From Patiria pectinifera (taxonomy: Eukaryota > Echinodermata > Asteroidea > Valvatida > Asterinidae): a DNA stretch of 64,000 nucleotides. The notes under the pieces are model-generated. The model was given only the letters and a program-made list of their open reading frames with translations, was not told the origin of the DNA and did not search any database. A program made the position numbers and the translations under genes. Location: NCBI GenBank assembly GCA_029964075.1, contig CM057135.1, positions 434,001 through 498,000 of the forward strand. The letters run 5' to 3'. Each line of letters begins with the position of its first letter. Within the stretch, counting starts at the first letter, position 1. This document shows positions 61,576-64,000 of the stretch, piece after piece.

Positions 61576-64000
61576 ATGATGAGTCAAGCAAAGTTTTTAA
61601 ACAGCACTAGTGAAGTGGAGGTCATAGTTAATAATACCAACTGGACCTGATGAAATACGGGGAAGAACTCTCAAATGCTGAGCACGACAACTCTCAATTC
61701 CATATAGAGAGTTGTTTCAGATGTCAGTTGACCAGCAAACATTGCCACTATGCTGGAAAACAGCCATCATAACACCAGTCGCTAAAAAAACACGTGCGTC
61801 GGAAAACAACGACTACCGCCCTGTAGCAATTACATCTGTGGTGATGAAATGCTTGGAGAAGATTATTCTACATAACCTCATCTAGCCTATTCAGGAGAAA
61901 CTTGACATTCATCAGTTTGCATACCAGCCCAATAAATCAGTACAGGATGCTGTTCTGAGTTTCACACACGAAATCTACCAACATTTGGACAAACAGCAGT
62001 GCTATGTAAGAGCTCTGTTTATTGACTTCTCATCGGCATTCAACACGATACAACCAACTTTGTTACTGGAGAAACTCAAACACTTAGGCGTAAAACCATC
62101 TTTAATTCTCTGGATAAGGGACTTTCTCTCAGCAAGAGTCCAAAAAGTTAAAGTCAACAAAATCGGACCCAATAGTTTGTAATACTGGTTCACCGCAGGG
62201 CTGTGTCATTTCACCCATATTGTTTATTATTTACACAAATGAATGTACATCTAATCTCAGTTCAGTGAAAATATTCAAGTATGCCGATGACACAGTGATT
62301 CTTGGGCTTATAAACAACCAGCAGGAGGGGGAATATAGGAAAGCAATACAGAACTTTAGCCAGTGGTGTAATGATAACTATCTCATACTGAATCCTCAAA
62401 AAACAAAAGAGATTGTGTTTGATTTCAGGCATATTGAGAGAGGTGAACCTTCAGCTAATAGTATTAACCTCAATGGACAGGACATTGACATTGTGCAAAA
62501 CCACAAATACCTGGGCACAATAATTGACAGTCAGTTGAATTGGAGTAACCATTGCTCAGCACTCATCGCAAAGGGTTGTCGGTTAATGTATTTTTTTGCG
62601 TAAATTAAATTATTTTCATGTAGACAAGGAAATTATGATTCTATTTTACTCATCTGTTATTGAAAGTGCTATTACTCATGACTGTGTGGTTAAGTACAAT
62701 GGAGCAAGAAAACAAGATACTGGTAAAATGAAACGGGTTGTGAAACAAGCATCGAAAATCCTAGGGATAGACATAGATCTTGATGTAACTTGCAAAGAAA
62801 AGGTTCTTTCTAAAGCAGAGGCAGTCATAAGTAACACCAACCATCCATTGAACAAATATTTCATTAGACTAAGAAGTGGTAGGAGATGGCAGTCACTTCG
62901 ATGCAAAACTAGGTACCTCAACTCCTTCATACCATACTCTGTCCGTCTCCTCAATGAATGACCAGCCCAAACGTTAACTACATTATTCACTTCTGCTAAG
63001 ATGTTGTTCAGTTGGTTCAGTTTGATTCCATTGTGGTTAATTATGTGTTTTTTTGATTAATTAATCTACTTTATTTTCAGTAGTATATTTATGATTGTGT
63101 GTAATTAATAAATTATTTCGTGTATTGCATGTATGCATAGCAATTTTCCACCATGGTAGGACCATTGAAGTTGAATTGAATTGAATTGAATTTTTAACCT
63201 TGTTTCCCGACTTAACCTCAGACTATAAATTGCCTCGCATCACAACGGACGAGGATGTAGATCGTTGGAAATCACACCCCATGTCGTTTTATCAAAATCA
63301 GTAAATTTTGCGATCTATTGCGCTACTACGGGCTGCGGTGTTGGATTTGATCTTTTAAACGCGAGCAACCGTTACGTTTGGGCCATCTTTATCTTTCATT
63401 TATATTTTACGGTTAGAAAGATCCTGTACGACTTTGCCGCTCCTTTACCGGGAGGTGATGCATTTAACGCTCTAGACAACAGTTATAATCTCAGAGCTTT
63501 TACCGATACCTGTTTGTTGTTTGGTATAGATCAAAACAAGACTTTTAAACAGACACAAATTCTAACGGTTTAGGTACAGCTTATTACTGGGACACGTCTT
63601 ACGTACCCGTACCTGGAAACGATTATGATACAACCGACCTTAACCTTGAGTATAGTCAATATCGTAAAAATATGATGGGTGGAACTAAAATGGGGTTTGG
63701 TTTGGAAGATCCACCCAAGGGTTCGGGGCGTTACAGCGATTACACCGTAGCCTTTATCGAACAAAACGAATCGGTACAAAAGGCTTGGTTAGATTTTATA
63801 CCCGCCAAAAGTTCGTTTACCTCCGTGGGAATCATAAAGATCAACGAATCGATCAGATCTTACGTGTACGCTTTACTCGGTGCGGAGGCTCAAACAAAAA
63901 CGAGCGTATTAACACCAGGCACCGGATTAGACGCTCAGAGACAATTTAACGTCATCGTTGAAGATATCATCAATGCAGTAGACGACATGAAAACGAGTAT
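61576..64000 (+). pseudogene. Stalk protein homologue (474-aa type), interrupted and cut by window end (copy C)
   Basis: Short N-terminal part M-M-S-Q-A-K-F-L-N-S-T-S (the first 30 residues of the usual start are deleted), interrupted by the non-LTR element. It resumes at about 63192 and continues with F-A-I-Y-C-A-T-T-G-C-G-V-G-F (63265-63573) and S-Y-V-Y-A-L-L-G-A (63858 onward). Frames shift near 63300 and 63560. Unlike copy A it keeps the segment 63575-63770. Confidence 0.75.
61642..63191 (+). mobile_element. Non-LTR retrotransposon, 5'-truncated, with (TTGAA)n tail
   Basis: Starts inside the RT domain (G-P-D-E-I) and ends in a TTGAA tandem tail (63169-63191). RT motifs: P-V-A-K-K, N-D-Y-R-P-V-A-I-T-S, I-D-F-S-S-A-F-N-T, S-P-Q-G-C-V-I-S-P-I-L-F and intact Y-A-D-D-T. 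Frames 61985-62182, 62220-62603 and 62596-62961 are separated by one-base shifts, with a stop near 61888. The C-terminus N-K-Y-F…Y-S-V-R-L-L-N is typical of CR1/L2-like RTs of fish and invertebrates. Confidence 0.9.

Larger units (their letters stand above)
59936..64000 (-). mobile_element. Polinton copy C, partial, minus orientation, running off the window
   Basis: Begins AGTAGTAGGG at the point where LTR similarity ends, resembling the AGTAGGG terminus of copy B. Gene order penton-like (minus) then stalk protein (plus) equals copy A. The TFIIB-like and 218-aa genes are missing: only the ATG region of the latter remains (about 60262). A non-LTR retrotransposon (61642-63191) is inserted in the stalk gene. 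The other end is outside the window. Confidence 0.8.

Overview
The window looks like repeat-dominated nuclear DNA of a marine invertebrate animal (deuterostome or lophotrochozoan; the species cannot be resolved). It is A+T-rich, has no operon-like cellular genes, tRNA or rRNA genes, and almost every coding trace belongs to an animal transposable element: Helitron, Polinton/Maverick, Ty3/gypsy LTR element, non-LTR retrotransposons, foldback and MITE-like DNA elements.

Layout. 619-9600 (minus strand) is a decayed Helitron-type accessory gene (PHD finger, papain-like/C76-like protease part, OTU protease part, basic segment). It was interrupted twice: by a 4.5-kb near-palindromic foldback element (2347-6866, 3-bp TSD) and a 480-bp MITE (6943-7422, 8-bp TSD). 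Removing each insert with one TSD copy restores the reading frame. 9600-20460 is mostly non-coding: a non-LTR RT relic (13420-14200), SINE-like pieces, palindromes, an inverted-repeat element (17036-19843) and one intact 123-codon ORF with a complete His-Cys box homing-endonuclease signature (15983-16354).

20466-64000 is a nest of giant virus-like transposons. Polinton A (20466-36455, minus orientation) is decayed and carries a non-LTR insert, a 2.8-kb DNA transposon in its capsid gene and a 0.5-kb insert in PolB. A Ty3/gypsy element of the Gmr1 type (integrase upstream of RT; 37231 to about 59935) has Polinton B (38586-55087, plus orientation, 16.5 kb, TIRs about 320-370 bp, 5-bp TSD CAAAG) inserted in its gag gene. 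Polinton C (from 59936, minus orientation, running off the window) appears to sit in its 3' LTR. Copies A and B face each other as an inverted pair.

Polinton B is nearly complete: protein-primed PolB, retrovirus-like integrase, double-jelly-roll major capsid protein, candidate penton/minor capsid protein, A32/FtsK-type packaging ATPase, a TFIIB-like transcription factor, a Pro/Thr-rich stalked membrane protein and several conserved small membrane or coiled-coil proteins. No maturation protease is recognisable. The most interesting shared features are a TAAATG motif at many start codons, a conserved bidirectional hairpin between two convergent genes whose stem is maintained by compensatory changes, the TFIIB-like gene, and a PolB whose N-terminal ORF ends at the same codon in both copies.

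Several single-base frameshifts lie in homopolymers, so some of the apparent pseudogenes could be assembly errors.
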